Source: Luteimonas sp. J29 (GTDB lineage Bacteria; Pseudomonadota; Gammaproteobacteria; Xanthomonadales; Xanthomonadaceae). Taken from it: a DNA stretch of 64,000 nucleotides. Below, in pieces: positions 55,858 through 64,000 of this stretch (the first letter of the stretch is position 1; each line of letters begins with the position of its first letter). The notes under the pieces are model-generated. The model had not been told where the DNA came from. It searched no databases and saw nothing but the letters and a program-made list of their open reading frames with translations. The translations under genes were made by a program, and so were the position numbers. The stretch is taken from positions 1-64,000 of the forward strand of contig NZ_AWZR01000005.1 in assembly GCF_000472505.1 (NCBI RefSeq), given 5' to 3'.

Positions 55858-57192
55858 ATGACCATCTTCACCGAAGCCGAAGCCAAGGCCATCCTCGACA
55901 AGGTCATCGCCCTGTCCAGCGCCGACGAGTGCACCGCGGTGCTCTCGGGCGGCAACAGCGGCAACATCCGCTTCGCCCTGAACAACGTGTCCACCAGCGG
56001 CACCGTCGACGACGTCGACCTGGTGGTCTCGGTCGCGTTCGGCAAGCGGGTCGGCACCGCCACCATCAACGAGTTCGACGACGCCTCGCTCGAGCGCGTG
56101 GTGCGTCGCGCCGAGGACCTGGCCAGGCTCGCCCCGGAGAACCCCGAGTTCATGCCGGCGATCGGCAAGCAGTCCTACGCGGCCACCGCCACCCACAGCG
56201 CGGCGACCGCGGCGATCACCCCCGAGTACCGCGCCCAGGTCGCGGCCAGCTCCATCGCGCCGTGCCGCGAGGCCGGGCTGGTGGCGGCGGGCTTCCTCGA
56301 GGACAGCCGCTCGTTCACCGCGATCGCCAACAGCAACGGCAACTTCGGCTACCAGACCGCGACCAGCGCCGACTACACCTGCACCGTGCGCACCGAGGAC
56401 GGCCGTGGCTCGGGCTGGGTGGGCCGCAACGTCACCGACATCTCGCAGTTCGACGCCGGCCGCGACATCGCCGTCGCGATCCGCAAGGCCCGCGAGTCCG
56501 CCGACGCCAGGGCGCTGGAGCCGGGCAAGTACACCGTCATCCTGGAGCCGCACGCGGCCGCGGGGCTGATCTCGTTCATGATGTACTTCTTCGACGCCCG
56601 CCAGGCCGACGAGGGCCGCAGCTTCCTGTCGAAGAAGGGCGGCGGCAACAAGCTCGGCGAACAGGTCTACGACCCGCGCGTGAGCATCTGGGCCGACCCG
56701 GCCGACCCCGACGTGCCGGTGCTGCCGTGGGACGACGAGGGCCTGGCGCGCAAGCGCATGCCGGTGATCCAGGACGGCAAGGTCGCCAACCTGCTGTACT
56801 CGCGCTACTGGGCCCAGCAGCAGGGCAGGGAGCCGGTGGCGGCGCCGGGCAACCTGATCATGGCCGGCGGCACCAAGTCGACGGCGGACCTGGTGCGCGA
56901 GACCGAGCGCGGCATCCTGGTCACCCGCACCTGGTACATCCGCATGGTCGACCCGCAGACCGTGCTGCTCACCGGCCTGACCCGCGACGGCACCTTCTAC
57001 ATCGAGAACGGCCAGATCCGTTACCCGATCAAGAACTTCCGCTTCAACGAGTCGCCGGTGATCATGCTCAACAACATCGACGAGCTCGGCAAGCCGGTGC
57101 GGGTGAGCGGCGACGAGTCGCGCTTCGCCATGATGATCCCGCCGATGCGCCTGCGCGACTTCACCTTCACTTCGCTGTCCGACGCGGTGTGA
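55858..57192 (+). CDS. TldE/PmbA-like subunit without signal peptide
   Basis: 444 residues; the start has AGGAG in front (GCAGGAGAAACGAACCC then ATG). TldE/PmbA pattern: TEAEAKAILDKVIALSSADE, FGKRVGTATINEFDDASLER, ALEPGKYTVILEPHAAAGLI, FLSKKGGGNKLGEQVYDPRV, LPWDDEGLARKRMPVIQDGK and FNESPVIMLNNIDELGKP. It lacks the HExxxH motif, as TldE does, and would be the non-catalytic half of a TldD-TldE heterodimer. No signal peptide is present although its two TldD partners have Tat leaders; it may be carried across as a complex or act in the cytoplasm before export. Confidence 0.92.
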   Translation: MTIFTEAEAKAILDKVIALSSADECTAVLSGGNSGNIRFALNNVSTSGTVDDVDLVVSVAFGKRVGTATINEFDDASLERVVRRAEDLARLAPENPEFMPAIGKQSYAATATHSAATAAITPEYRAQVAASSIAPCREAGLVAAGFLEDSRSFTAIANSNGNFGYQTATSADYTCTVRTEDGRGSGWVGRNVTDISQFDAGRDIAVAIRKARESADARALEPGKYTVILEPHAAAGLISFMMYFFDARQADEGRSFLSKKGGGNKLGEQVYDPRVSIWADPADPDVPVLPWDDEGLARKRMPVIQDGKVANLLYSRYWAQQQGREPVAAPGNLIMAGGTKSTADLVRETERGILVTRTWYIRMVDPQTVLLTGLTRDGTFYIENGQIRYPIKNFRFNESPVIMLNNIDELGKPVRVSGDESRFAMMIPPMRLRDFTFTSLSDAV

Positions 57193-57328
57193 CGGCTCGC
57201 CTCGCCCCATGCCGGCTCCCCGCGCGGGGCGAAGGCGGACGGCCTGCACGGCGCTGCCGTGCAGGCGACCCGGGTGCGCGGGGCGCGGCGCCGCGGCGCA
57301 ACCGGGGCGCGGGGCTGGCGGGGCGCGC

Positions 57329-58057
57329 ATGAGCGGAACGTCCATGACGCGCGCGCGGTTCCTGCGCCTGGGGCTCGGCGCGGCCGCCGGGGCCTGGTTG
57401 GCGGCGCGCGCGCCGGTCGCGCGCGCGGCTTCGTCGGCGGGCTACGATTTCTGGTTCACCCGCCTCAAGTACGACTCGGGCGACTGGGACGTGGACGAGC
57501 GCATGCCGTCCAACCTGATCACCGCGCTGATCGATTACACCGGGCTGTGGGTGGATCCGAAGGAGCACGTGGTCGAACTCGCCGACCCGAAAATGCTGTC
57601 GGCCCCGTTCTGCTACCTGGCGGGCCATCGCCTGGTCGAGTTCAATCCCGCCGAGCGGCGCAACTTCGAACGCTACGTGCGCAACGGCGGGTTCGTGTTC
57701 GTGGACGACTGCAACCACGACATCGACGGACTGTTCGCCAAGTCGTTCGAGGCCCAGATGGCCTCGATCTTCGGCCCGCGCGCGCTGGCGCGGATCCCGA
57801 ACAGCCATCCCGTCTACAGCAGTTTCTTCCGCTTCCCCGACGGCCCGCCGGCGACCAGCTTCGAGCTCAATGGCTGGGGCGACGACCTGGTGCACGACTA
57901 CCTCAGGGGCATCAGCATCGACGGCCGCCTGGGCGTGCTCTACAGCAACAAGGACTACGGCTGCGAGTGGGACTACGACTGGCGCAACAAGCGCTTCCTG
58001 GCCGAGGACAACACGAAGTTCGCGGTCAACATCGTGGTCTATGCGCTGACCGGATGA
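57329..58057 (+). CDS. DUF4159 protein with N-terminal leader
   Basis: 242 residues from ATG 57329 ([20 protein letters not shown]); Met 57344 is an alternative. The leader resembles a Tat signal but has R-A-R instead of R-R, so its route is uncertain; cleavage is expected after ARA. The DUF4159 domain shows [56 protein letters not shown] and [20 protein letters not shown]. In other bacteria this domain sits in MoxR/DUF58/BatA operons, as here, and it has a glutamine-amidotransferase-like fold without clear catalysis. Separated from TldE by 136 nt and from MoxR by 52 nt. Confidence 0.88.
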   Translation: MSGTSMTRARFLRLGLGAAAGAWLAARAPVARAASSAGYDFWFTRLKYDSGDWDVDERMPSNLITALIDYTGLWVDPKEHVVELADPKMLSAPFCYLAGHRLVEFNPAERRNFERYVRNGGFVFVDDCNHDIDGLFAKSFEAQMASIFGPRALARIPNSHPVYSSFFRFPDGPPATSFELNGWGDDLVHDYLRGISIDGRLGVLYSNKDYGCEWDYDWRNKRFLAEDNTKFAVNIVVYALTG

Positions 58058-58109
58058 CGCCGCCGGCGAACGCCTCCCCGCACCACCTGCCTCCTCCCCC
58101 CGGATGCCC

Positions 58110-59108
<999 letters not shown>

Positions 59109-59115
59109 GCCGGCG

Positions 59116-60012
59116 ATGGACGACGACCTGCTGCCGCCGTCGTTGCGGGCGCGGCTGCGCGAGCTGCGCATCGGCTCGCGGCGGATCAGTCCGCTGCGCG
59201 GCGGCGGCGTGCACCGCAGCCGCGACCGCGGCGCGGGCCTGGAGTTCTCCCAGTACCGCGGCTACGAACCGGGCGACGAGCCGCGCCGCATCGACTGGAA
59301 GCTGTACGCGCGCAGCGACCGCTTCTTCGTCCGCGAGGCCGAGCGCGACAGTCCGTTGACGGCCTGGGTGCTGCTCGACGCCAGCGCGTCGATGGCCCAG
59401 GCCGACGAGTCGCGCCCGCAATGGACCCGGCTGGACGCCGGCAAGGCGCTGGCGGCGGCGATCGCAGAGGTCGTGGTGCGCCAGGGCGACCACATCGGGC
59501 TGGCCGTCCTGCGCGACGGGGCCATGCGGCTGGCGCCTGCCGCGCCCGGCGCGCGCCAGCGCGACCGGGTGTTGCTGGAGCTGCATGGCGTCGAGGCCCG
59601 GGGCGTGTTCCCCGCGGGCGAGCGGCTGATGCCGCTGTGGGCGCGGATCGGCGCCGACGAGCTGGTGGTGTTCATCGGCGACTGCTTCGACGAGGCCTGC
59701 ATCGCGCTGGCCGAGCGCCTGGCCGGCGCGCGGCGCGAGGTCGTGGTGATCCAGCTGCTCACCGTGGCCGAGCGCGATTTCCCGTTCGACGACGGCCGCA
59801 TGTTCCGTGATCCCGAGACGGGCGACACGCTGCCCGGCGACGGCCGCGCGCTGCGCGAGGGCTTCCTCGCCCGTTTCGGCGACGCGCAGCGGGCCCTGCA
59901 TGCGCGGCTGGACGCGGCCGGCATCCGCCACGCGGTGCACGTGCTCGACGAGCCGCTGGAGCGCCCGTTGCGGCAGCTGTTCGCGAACGACGCGGAGGCC
60001 GCTGGCGCGTGA
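59116..60012 (+). CDS. DUF58 protein (VWA-like MoxR partner)
   Basis: 298 residues. DUF58 signature [20 protein letters not shown] then [20 protein letters not shown]; a VWA-like metal site [10 protein letters not shown] (DxSxS) followed by a Thr/Asp in later strands ([11 protein letters not shown]). No membrane helix, unlike BatA-type VWA proteins. Normally works with the adjacent MoxR ATPase. The stop overlaps the GTG start of the next gene (GTGA). Confidence 0.93.
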   Translation: MDDDLLPPSLRARLRELRIGSRRISPLRGGGVHRSRDRGAGLEFSQYRGYEPGDEPRRIDWKLYARSDRFFVREAERDSPLTAWVLLDASASMAQADESRPQWTRLDAGKALAAAIAEVVVRQGDHIGLAVLRDGAMRLAPAAPGARQRDRVLLELHGVEARGVFPAGERLMPLWARIGADELVVFIGDCFDEACIALAERLAGARREVVVIQLLTVAERDFPFDDGRMFRDPETGDTLPGDGRALREGFLARFGDAQRALHARLDAAGIRHAVHVLDEPLERPLRQLFANDAEAAGA

Positions 60013-61172
60013 ACCTGGTCCTGCTGCTGCCGGCCGCCCTGGGCGCGCTGCTCGCGCTGGCGATCCCGCTGCTGATCCATCTTTCGCGTCGCCAGCAGTA
60101 CCGGCCGACCGTGTTCGCGGCACTGCGCTGGCTGCGCGCCAGCCCGAAGCCGCGCAGGCGGGTGCGTTTCGACGAATGGCCGCTGCTGCTGGTGCGGCTG
60201 CTGCTGCTGGCGCTGATCGCGCTGTGGCTGGCCCGCCCGGTGCTGCATGGCGCGCCCGATACGACGCCGTGGACAGTGGTGGCGCCGGGCGTGCCCGACG
60301 GACAGGTGCGACAGCTCGCAGGCAACGGCGAGGGCGAGCTGCGCTGGCTTGCCGCCGGCTTCCCGCCGCTGTCGCAGCCGGCCCCGGCGTCGCCGCAGCC
60401 GGTCGCCAGCCTGCTGCGCCAGCTCGATGCCGAACTGCCGGGCGGGGCCGCGCTGCGCGTGGTGGTGCCGGAACGGCTGTCGGGACTGGACGGTGGGCCC
60501 CTGCAGCTGTCGCGCGAGGTCGAATGGCATGTGGTGCCGGCGGGCGATGTCGCCCCACGGCAGGTTGAAGCTGCCCCGCGCGCGATCGTCGTGCGCCATG
60601 CGGAAGGACAGGAGGAAGCGGTGCGCGTCCTGCGCGCCGCGGTGCTTGCGTTGCGGGAGCCCGGAGGAGGCGAACCCGCCTTCGAAGCTGCAGCCGTCGA
60701 CGAGCCGCTTCCCGGCGGCATGCGCCGGCTCGCCTGGATCGCCCCGGGTCCCTTGCCAGACGCGGCGAGGCGCTGGATCGAGGACGGCGGCGCGGCGCTG
60801 CTCGGGCCCGGGACCGGGTTGGAGCTCGCGGACGCGGAATGGCGCGCCGTCTGGCGCGACGACGACGGGACGGCGCTCGTCGAGGAAGCCGCGCTCGGCC
60901 GCGGCCGCGTGCTGCGCCTTCACCGGCCGTTGCGGCCGGCCGACATGCCGCAGCTGCTCGAGCCGTCGTTCCCGCATCGGCTGCAGGCATTGTTCGAACC
61001 GCCGCCGATGCCGACGCGGGCCTTCGCGCAGGACGTCGCGCCCGTTCGCATCGACGTGGCCTGGCCGGCCGCGCCGCGCGCACTCCAGCCGTGGCTCGCG
61101 GTCCTCGTCGCGCTGCTGGCGCTGCTCGAACGCTGGCTGGCGACTTCGCCGCGCCGCGGAGGCCGCGCATGA
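60009..61172 (+). CDS. BatA-like N-terminal-domain membrane protein
   Basis: 387 residues from a GTG overlapping the previous stop. The BatA N-terminal pattern is clear: LLPAALGALLALAIPLLIHL, SRRQQYRPTVFAALRWLRAS, RRVRFDEWPLLLVRLLLLAL. There are two N-terminal helices (about 3-23 and 58-78) and one near the C-terminus (WLAVLVALLALLERW), with a periplasmic domain between that contains a glutamine-amidotransferase-like segment (EDGGAALLGPG). No VWA MIDAS motif is present, so it is a shortened or specialised BatA relative. The stop overlaps the next ATG (ATGA). Confidence 0.85.
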   Translation: MNLVLLLPAALGALLALAIPLLIHLSRRQQYRPTVFAALRWLRASPKPRRRVRFDEWPLLLVRLLLLALIALWLARPVLHGAPDTTPWTVVAPGVPDGQVRQLAGNGEGELRWLAAGFPPLSQPAPASPQPVASLLRQLDAELPGGAALRVVVPERLSGLDGGPLQLSREVEWHVVPAGDVAPRQVEAAPRAIVVRHAEGQEEAVRVLRAAVLALREPGGGEPAFEAAAVDEPLPGGMRRLAWIAPGPLPDAARRWIEDGGAALLGPGTGLELADAEWRAVWRDDDGTALVEEAALGRGRVLRLHRPLRPADMPQLLEPSFPHRLQALFEPPPMPTRAFAQDVAPVRIDVAWPAAPRALQPWLAVLVALLALLERWLATSPRRGGRA

Positions 61173-63313
61173 GCGCCGTGCTGCAGCAGCTGTCGCGCGG
61201 CGCGCGCGTGCGGGTGTTCGCCGGCGGCCTGCTCACGGGCCTCGGCATCGCGGTGGCCTGCGCGGCGCCGGCCTGGCACGCGTGGGGCACCGGCGTCGCA
61301 GGCATGGTGGGCGTCGCGGTGGCGGCGGCCGCCACGCTGCTGGCGTGGCGCAGGGCGCGCCGATACGACGCGGCATGGGCGGCATCGCGGCTGGACGCCA
61401 CCCGTCGCGACCTGGAAGACAGCACGGCGCTGCTGCTGGCGGACCAGGACGCGCTCGGTCCGCTGCAGGCACTGCAGCGCGAACGCATCGCGCGGCGCCT
61501 GCACGAGCGCCCGCCGGGCGACCTGCGCCCCGCCTGGGCCTGGCGCGCGATCTGCACCGGATGGCTGGTCGCCGCGATCGCCGTGGCGTTTGCGCTGGCC
61601 TGGCCGCGGGGCACGCCGACCCCGCCGGCACCTGCCGTCGCCAGCTCAGCAGCGCCCGCGCCGGAGGCGCCGCCGCGGCTGGTGGAAGCGCAGCTGCGGA
61701 TCGAACCGCCCGGCTACACCGGCATCGCCGCCACCACCACGGACGAACTCGACGTGCAGGCGCCGGTCGGATCGCGCCTGCACTGGACCCTGCGCTTCGA
61801 CCCGCAGCCCGCCGCGGCGGCGCTTGCGCTGCACGACGGCAGCCGCGTCGAACTGCGCCGCGGGGATGACGCGTGGGTGGCGGAGACGCGACTGGAGGCG
61901 TCGCTGCTCTACCGGGTGTCGGCCGAGGGCGAGGCCGCGCAGGGCCGACTGCACCGCATCGACGCGGTGCCGGACGCGGCGCCGGTGGTGCGGGTCCGCA
62001 TTCCGGAGCGCGGGCTCACCCTGGCCGACCCGCCACCGCGCGCCTGGCCGCTGTCGTTCGAGGCCGAGGACGACCACGGCCTGCAGGCGGAGGCCCGCCT
62101 GCTGGTGACGCGCTCCGAGGGCAGCGGCGAGAACGTGCGCTTCCACGAGCACGTGCGCGTGCTGCGCGGCCGCGGCGACCGCCGCGCGCTGCGCTTCGAC
62201 GCCAGCCTCGATCCCTCCGACTTCGGCCTGCAGCGTGGCGAGGACCTCGTCGCCCGGCTCGAGGTGCGCGACAACCGCTCGCCGCAGCCGCAGGTGGCGC
62301 GCAGCGCGAGCGTGATCCTGCGCTGGCCGGAGCAGCCGCTGCTCGGCGCCGAAGGCCTGGAGGGCCTGGCGCGGCAGGTGCTGCCGGCGTACTTCCGCAG
62401 CCAGCGCCAGATCATCATCGACGCCGAGGCGCTGATCGCGCAGAGGCCGCAGCTGTCGGAGGACGCGTTCGCAGCGCGTTCGGACGCGCTCGGCGTGGAC
62501 CAGCGCCTGCTGCGGCTGCGCTACGGCCAGTTCCTCGGCGAGGAAAGCGAAGCGGGCTCGCGTCCGCCGCCGACCAGCGACCTGCCGGTGGCGGACGCGG
62601 AGGATGGCGAGGACGGGCACGCGCACGACGACGGGCACGATCATGCGGCGTCGGACCCTGCAACGCCGCAGGGTTTCGGCGATCCGGGCGGCATCCTGGA
62701 GGCCTTCGGCCATACCCACGACCTGCCGGAGGCGGCGACCCTGCTCGATCCGGAAACCCGGGAGATCCTGCGCAGCGCCCTGCGCGAGATGTGGCAGTCG
62801 GAACTGCACCTGCGCCAGGCCGAGCCGGCGAAGGCGCTGCCGTACGCGAACCGCGCGCTCGAGTTCATCAAGCAGGTGCAGCAGGCCGACCGCATCTACC
62901 TGCAGCGCGTCGGCACCCGCCTGCCGCCGATCGACGAAACCCGGCGCCTGGGCGGCAAGCGCGAGGGCATCGCGCCGCGCGCGCCGTCGCCGCCGTCGCG
63001 ACCGGGCGACGACCCGGTGCAAGCGGCCTGGCAGGCGCTGGGCGAAGGCGGCCCCGTCGCCACGGAGACGCTCGACGCGGTGCAGGACTGGGCCGCCGAC
63101 CATGCCGCGCTCGTGGGCGACCCGCTGGCCCTGGTGGCGGCGATCGACGCGCTGCGCATCGATCCCGGCTGCGTTGCCTGCCGCGAGGACCTGCGTGGGC
63201 TGCTGTGGGCGGCGATGCGCCGGCCCGACGGTGGCGTCGCGCCGCGCGAGACGGGCGGCGAAACGGGGCGGCGCTATCTCGAACTGCTGCAGTCCGGGGA
63301 GGGAGCGCGATGA
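61169..63313 (+). CDS. DUF4175-like large membrane protein
   Basis: 714 residues from ATG 61169, coupled by ATGA to the previous gene. Three membrane helices near the N-terminus (about 17-37, 40-58 and 118-140), then a long extracytoplasmic part with beta-rich text (RLVEAQLRIEPPGYTGIAAT, SFEAEDDHGLQAEARLLVTR) and helical text (LREMWQSELHLRQAEPAKAL PYANRALEFIKQVQQADRIY, shown in two parts). An acidic His-rich stretch near residues 478-492 (DGEDGHAHDDGHDHAA) may bind metal. Two Cys near the end (PGCVACRED) form CxxC. Layout and operon position match DUF4175-type proteins of MoxR operons; function unknown. Confidence 0.78.
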   Translation: MSAVLQQLSRGARVRVFAGGLLTGLGIAVACAAPAWHAWGTGVAGMVGVAVAAAATLLAWRRARRYDAAWAASRLDATRRDLEDSTALLLADQDALGPLQALQRERIARRLHERPPGDLRPAWAWRAICTGWLVAAIAVAFALAWPRGTPTPPAPAVASSAAPAPEAPPRLVEAQLRIEPPGYTGIAATTTDELDVQAPVGSRLHWTLRFDPQPAAAALALHDGSRVELRRGDDAWVAETRLEASLLYRVSAEGEAAQGRLHRIDAVPDAAPVVRVRIPERGLTLADPPPRAWPLSFEAEDDHGLQAEARLLVTRSEGSGENVRFHEHVRVLRGRGDRRALRFDASLDPSDFGLQRGEDLVARLEVRDNRSPQPQVARSASVILRWPEQPLLGAEGLEGLARQVLPAYFRSQRQIIIDAEALIAQRPQLSEDAFAARSDALGVDQRLLRLRYGQFLGEESEAGSRPPPTSDLPVADAEDGEDGHAHDDGHDHAASDPATPQGFGDPGGILEAFGHTHDLPEAATLLDPETREILRSALREMWQSELHLRQAEPAKALPYANRALEFIKQVQQADRIYLQRVGTRLPPIDETRRLGGKREGIAPRAPSPPSRPGDDPVQAAWQALGEGGPVATETLDAVQDWAADHAALVGDPLALVAAIDALRIDPGCVACREDLRGLLWAAMRRPDGGVAPRETGGETGRRYLELLQSGEGAR

Positions 63314-64000
63314 CGCCGCAACTGATCGTCGCCTCGCTGCTGGCCATGGCGGTGGTGACGGGCTGGACCCGGTTGCTGCTGGCCTGGCGACGCGATCGCG
63401 CGGGTGAGCGGACCTGGCGGCGCATCGCGCTGCTGCTCGCGCAACCCGCGATGGCCGCCCTCCTGTACCTGGTGCTGTACCCGCCGCCGCAGGGTGGCGG
63501 CGCCGGCGGGGTGCCGACCGTGCTCGCCGAAGCCGCGGATGCAGGGGCGCTCGCGGACGCCCCCGGTCCCGTGTTCGCGCTGCCCGAGGCGCCGGCCATT
63601 GCCGGCGTGGGGCGCGTGCCCGACCTCGCCACGGTCCTGCGCCGGCATCCGGGCACGCGGCGCGTGCGCGTGGCAGGTGCCGGACTGACCGCGCGCGACC
63701 TGGATGCCGCGCTCGGGATCGCGATCGAGCCGGTGTTGACCGACCTGCCGCCCGGCGTGTGGCGCGTGCACGTGTCCTCGCCGGTCGTCGCCGGCGCGAC
63801 GCTGCGGATCTCCGGGCAGGCCGGAGGCGTGCCGGGCGGGCAGGTCGAACTGCGCGACCCGGCGGGACGCCGCGTGGACGCGATGGCGCTGCCCGACGAC
63901 GGCGCGTTCTCGCTCTCGGCTGGGGTGCACGCGCCCGGCACGGCGACGTTCGTGCTGCGGGTGCTCGATGCCGACGGCGGCGTGGTCGAGAGCGCACCGG
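63310..64000 (+). CDS. Membrane protein of the MoxR operon (3' end outside window)
   Basis: The first 230 residues are visible, starting at ATG 63310 that overlaps the previous stop (ATGA). The frame has no stop before the window ends. There is an N-terminal helix (LIVASLLAMAVVTGWTRLLL), a basic loop (AWRRDRAGERTWRR), a second helix (IALLLAQPAMAALLYLVLYP), and then an extracytoplasmic part with Ala/Val/Gly-rich beta-text (VRVAGAGLTARDLDAALGIA, VWRVHVSSPVVAGATLRISG, GGQVELRDPAGRRVDAMALP). It could be a member of the BatB/BatC-replacing membrane proteins of such operons. I do not recognise a named domain. Confidence 0.75.
   Translation, partial: MTPQLIVASLLAMAVVTGWTRLLLAWRRDRAGERTWRRIALLLAQPAMAALLYLVLYPPPQGGGAGGVPTVLAEAADAGALADAPGPVFALPEAPAIAGVGRVPDLATVLRRHPGTRRVRVAGAGLTARDLDAALGIAIEPVLTDLPPGVWRVHVSSPVVAGATLRISGQAGGVPGGQVELRDPAGRRVDAMALPDDGAFSLSAGVHAPGTATFVLRVLDADGGVVESAP

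Overview
The window reads as a chromosome segment of a very GC-rich gammaproteobacterium, most likely of the Xanthomonadaceae/Lysobacteraceae (Lysobacter, Luteimonas or a close relative). Indicators are the tandem S46 dipeptidyl-peptidases, a ribosomal THX protein with a long Ala/Lys tail, tdh-kbl, a TonB-dependent zinc receptor beside zur, a Xanthomonas-type nucleotide phosphodiesterase, and a REP-like inverted repeat of the type common in this family. Genes are packed tightly, many pairs overlap by 4 nt (ATGA/GTGA), and no gene-free stretch exceeds 300 bases. I saw no tRNA, rRNA, CRISPR array, insertion sequence or prophage. Percent GC and database identities were not computed.

Layout. 1-4 kb: 3' part of an OmpA-type porin with a strong terminator, a small exported protein, and the threonine-degradation pair tdh-kbl. 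4-8.5 kb: two tandem S46 dipeptidyl-peptidases. 8.5-16.4 kb: housekeeping genes (histidine phosphatase, folC, SPOR protein, purF, DUF455 protein, lpxH, gltX); cvpA is missing from its usual place before purF. 16.4-19.7 kb: a zinc module (zur, a ZnuD-like receptor, a MerC-like protein) with a candidate Zur operator between the two divergent genes. 19.7-35 kb: THX, a CelD-like acetyltransferase, an M19 dipeptidase, histidine-utilisation genes (hutI, hutF and, separately, hutU), a UbiH-family hydroxylase, an alkylation-repair pair (Ada/AlkA fusion and ogt), a lipoprotein phosphodiesterase, a TetR regulator with a gene remnant behind it, and a FUSC transporter. 35-38 kb: small unknown genes, one with two compensating frameshifts, and a ClpP-fold lipoprotein.

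38-52 kb: a SoxR-controlled quinone-reductase-like/ABC-exporter operon, a lemA-DUF2207 operon, two EamA exporters around a LysR gene, an exported amidohydrolase, an MFS-type carrier, a Tat-exported aldo/keto reductase and a DUF72 protein. 52-64 kb: the most unusual block. Two Tat-signal TldD-like metalloproteases and a TldE partner are followed on the same strand by DUF4159, a MoxR AAA+ ATPase, DUF58, a BatA-like protein, a DUF4175-like protein and a membrane protein cut by the window end. The last five are joined by 4-nt overlaps or a 7-nt gap and form one operon. I think this block is the best candidate for an incompletely described cell-envelope system (exported TldD/E protease next to a MoxR chaperone complex).
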